DNA of 8,503 nt, from NCBI GenBank assembly GCA_030612565.1, contig JAUWNQ010000015.1, positions 1 to 8,503 on the forward strand, in the 5' to 3' direction. This DNA is from Candidatus Bipolaricaulota bacterium. GTDB taxonomy: Bacteria; Bipolaricaulota; Bipolaricaulia; UBA7950; UBA9294. Positions within the stretch are counted from its first letter, which is position 1; each line of letters starts with the position of its first letter. This document shows positions 7,544 to 8,503 of this stretch, one piece after another. The notes beneath the pieces are model-generated. The model was not told where the DNA came from and did not search any database. It saw only the letters and a program-made list of their open reading frames with translations. The translations under genes were made by a program, and so were the position numbers.

Positions 7544-8503
7544 TCGCCGATGGTGTTCCGGTGAAGTCGTGCATGACCCCTGTCAAGACTGGTATGCACG
7601 TCGAACCGCTCGATGAGCTTCCCGCCCTTCCCACCGAGCGCGCTCGCAAGGTGGAAGGGGCCCCTGCGATGATCGAGACGATCGAGATTCCGGTGTTGAT
7701 CATCGGCGGCGGTCCGGCAGGGATGTCGGCAGCGATCGAACTGGGGAAGCGCGGGATCGGCGTCCTCCTCGTCGATGACAAGGAACGTCTGGGGGGGAAG
7801 CTCGTCCTCCAGACCCATCGCTTCTTCGGGTCGATCGAGGCCGTTCACGCAGGGACGCGGGGGATCGATCTCGCTGTTCTCCTGGAGAATGAGGTTCGTG
7901 AGCACGCTTCAGTGGAGATCTGGACGCGAAGCACCGTCCTCGCCGTGTTCAGCGATCAGAAGGTGGGAATACTGCGCGACGGGGAGAGCTACACACTCAT
8001 CAAGCCGCAGGTCCTGTTGATCGCTACTGGCGCGCGGGAGAAGTCACTCGTCTTCCGTGGGAACACGCTTCCCGGTGTCTACGGCGCGGGGGCGTTCCAG
8101 ACACTGGTCAACCGCGATCTCGTGAAGGCTGCCGAGCGGCTGTTCATCGTTGGCGGAGGGAACGTCGGCCTGATCGCCGGGTATCATGCCCTGCAGGCGG
8201 GGATCGAGGTGGTCGGCCTCGTTGAAGCGCTCCCCGAGTGCGGTGGGTACAAGGTGCACAGAGATAAGCTCGCCCGGCTCGGTGTCCCCATCTACACCTC
8301 TCACACGATCCTGAGCGCCAACGGCGAGGAGCAGGTGGAGTCGGTGACGATCGCGAAGATCGACGAGCAGTTCCAGCCGATCCCCGGGACGGAGGAGTCG
8401 TTCGCCTGCGACACGATCCTGATCGCGGTCGGGCTCGATCCGGTGAATGAGTTTACTGCTAAGGCGAAGGAATACGGGTTCACCGTCTTTGACGCTGGGG
8501 ATG
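7522..8503 (+). CDS. FAD/NAD(P)-dependent oxidoreductase with [2Fe-2S] domain, main part (partial at right edge)
   Basis: This is the continuation of the 7325 gene in the next frame, open without a stop to the window end (327 codons). It starts with the rest of the [2Fe-2S] motif: CAQC, then a further cysteine in VKSCMTPV. The FAD-binding dinucleotide fold follows as VLIIGGGPAGMSAAIELGKRG (7696-7758), with an acidic residue in VDD downstream, then LGGKLVLQTHRFFGS. LLIATGAREK leads to a second nucleotide fold, LFIVGGGNVGLIAGYHALQAG (8140-8202), expected to bind NAD(P)H. DTILIAVGLDP and the final FDAGD mark the return to the FAD domain. Relatives include the sarcosine oxidase alpha/HcnAB/proline dehydrogenase alpha group, which passes electrons between an amine or amino-acid substrate, flavin, Fe-S centres and NAD(P). 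The substrate cannot be told from the sequence. If annotated separately it could start at ATG 7537, but that would cut through the iron-sulfur domain. C-terminus and partners are outside the window. Confidence 0.85.

Overview
The window is GC-rich bacterial DNA. Nearly all of its first 6.7 kb is one tightly packed plus-strand operon for branched-chain amino acid biosynthesis. The order is leuC (5' end cut off by the window) - leuD - ilvE - cimA - leuB - ilvD. All five gene junctions overlap, by 1, 4, 4, 4 and 11 bases, so the genes are probably translated as a coupled unit. Strong Shine-Dalgarno sequences sit inside the 3' ends of the upstream genes.

The DRE-TIM synthase in the operon looks like a citramalate synthase (CimA), not a 2-isopropylmalate synthase. 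With LeuCD and LeuB it would convert pyruvate and acetyl-CoA to 2-oxobutanoate, the threonine-independent route to isoleucine. The same LeuCD and LeuB would also serve leucine synthesis. IlvD and IlvE supply the dehydratase and transaminase steps common to valine, leucine and isoleucine. ilvBN/ilvC and a leuA are not in the window, and neither is the operon promoter; they presumably lie upstream or elsewhere.

Behind the operon (about 6709-7324) is a stretch without an intact gene of recognisable function. It holds the C-terminal end of a glycyl radical enzyme, including the glycine-radical motif but with no catalytic domain in front. This is either a pseudogene remnant or, less likely, a stand-alone glycyl-radical domain. 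Then comes roughly 300 bases with a 54-codon open frame of unknown value and a two-stem inverted repeat.

The last 1.2 kb encodes most of a multidomain oxidoreductase running off the right edge: an N-terminal [2Fe-2S] ferredoxin-like domain followed by FAD and NAD(P) binding domains. It is broken by an apparent one-base deletion inside the iron-sulfur cysteine motif, near position 7522. The rest of the frame is clean to the window end, so this is a sequencing or assembly error or a recent mutation.

Organism: a bacterium, judged from AGGAGG-type ribosome sites and coupled operon starts. It is probably anaerobic, because of the oxygen-sensitive glycyl radical family, the CimA route and the Fe-S flavoprotein. 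LeuC and IlvD are of the short type shared with archaea and thermophiles. A deep-branching anaerobic or thermophilic lineage (for example Bipolaricaulota/Acetothermia or a relative) would fit, but this is a guess that the sequence alone cannot settle. I saw no tRNA, rRNA, CRISPR array or insertion sequence.
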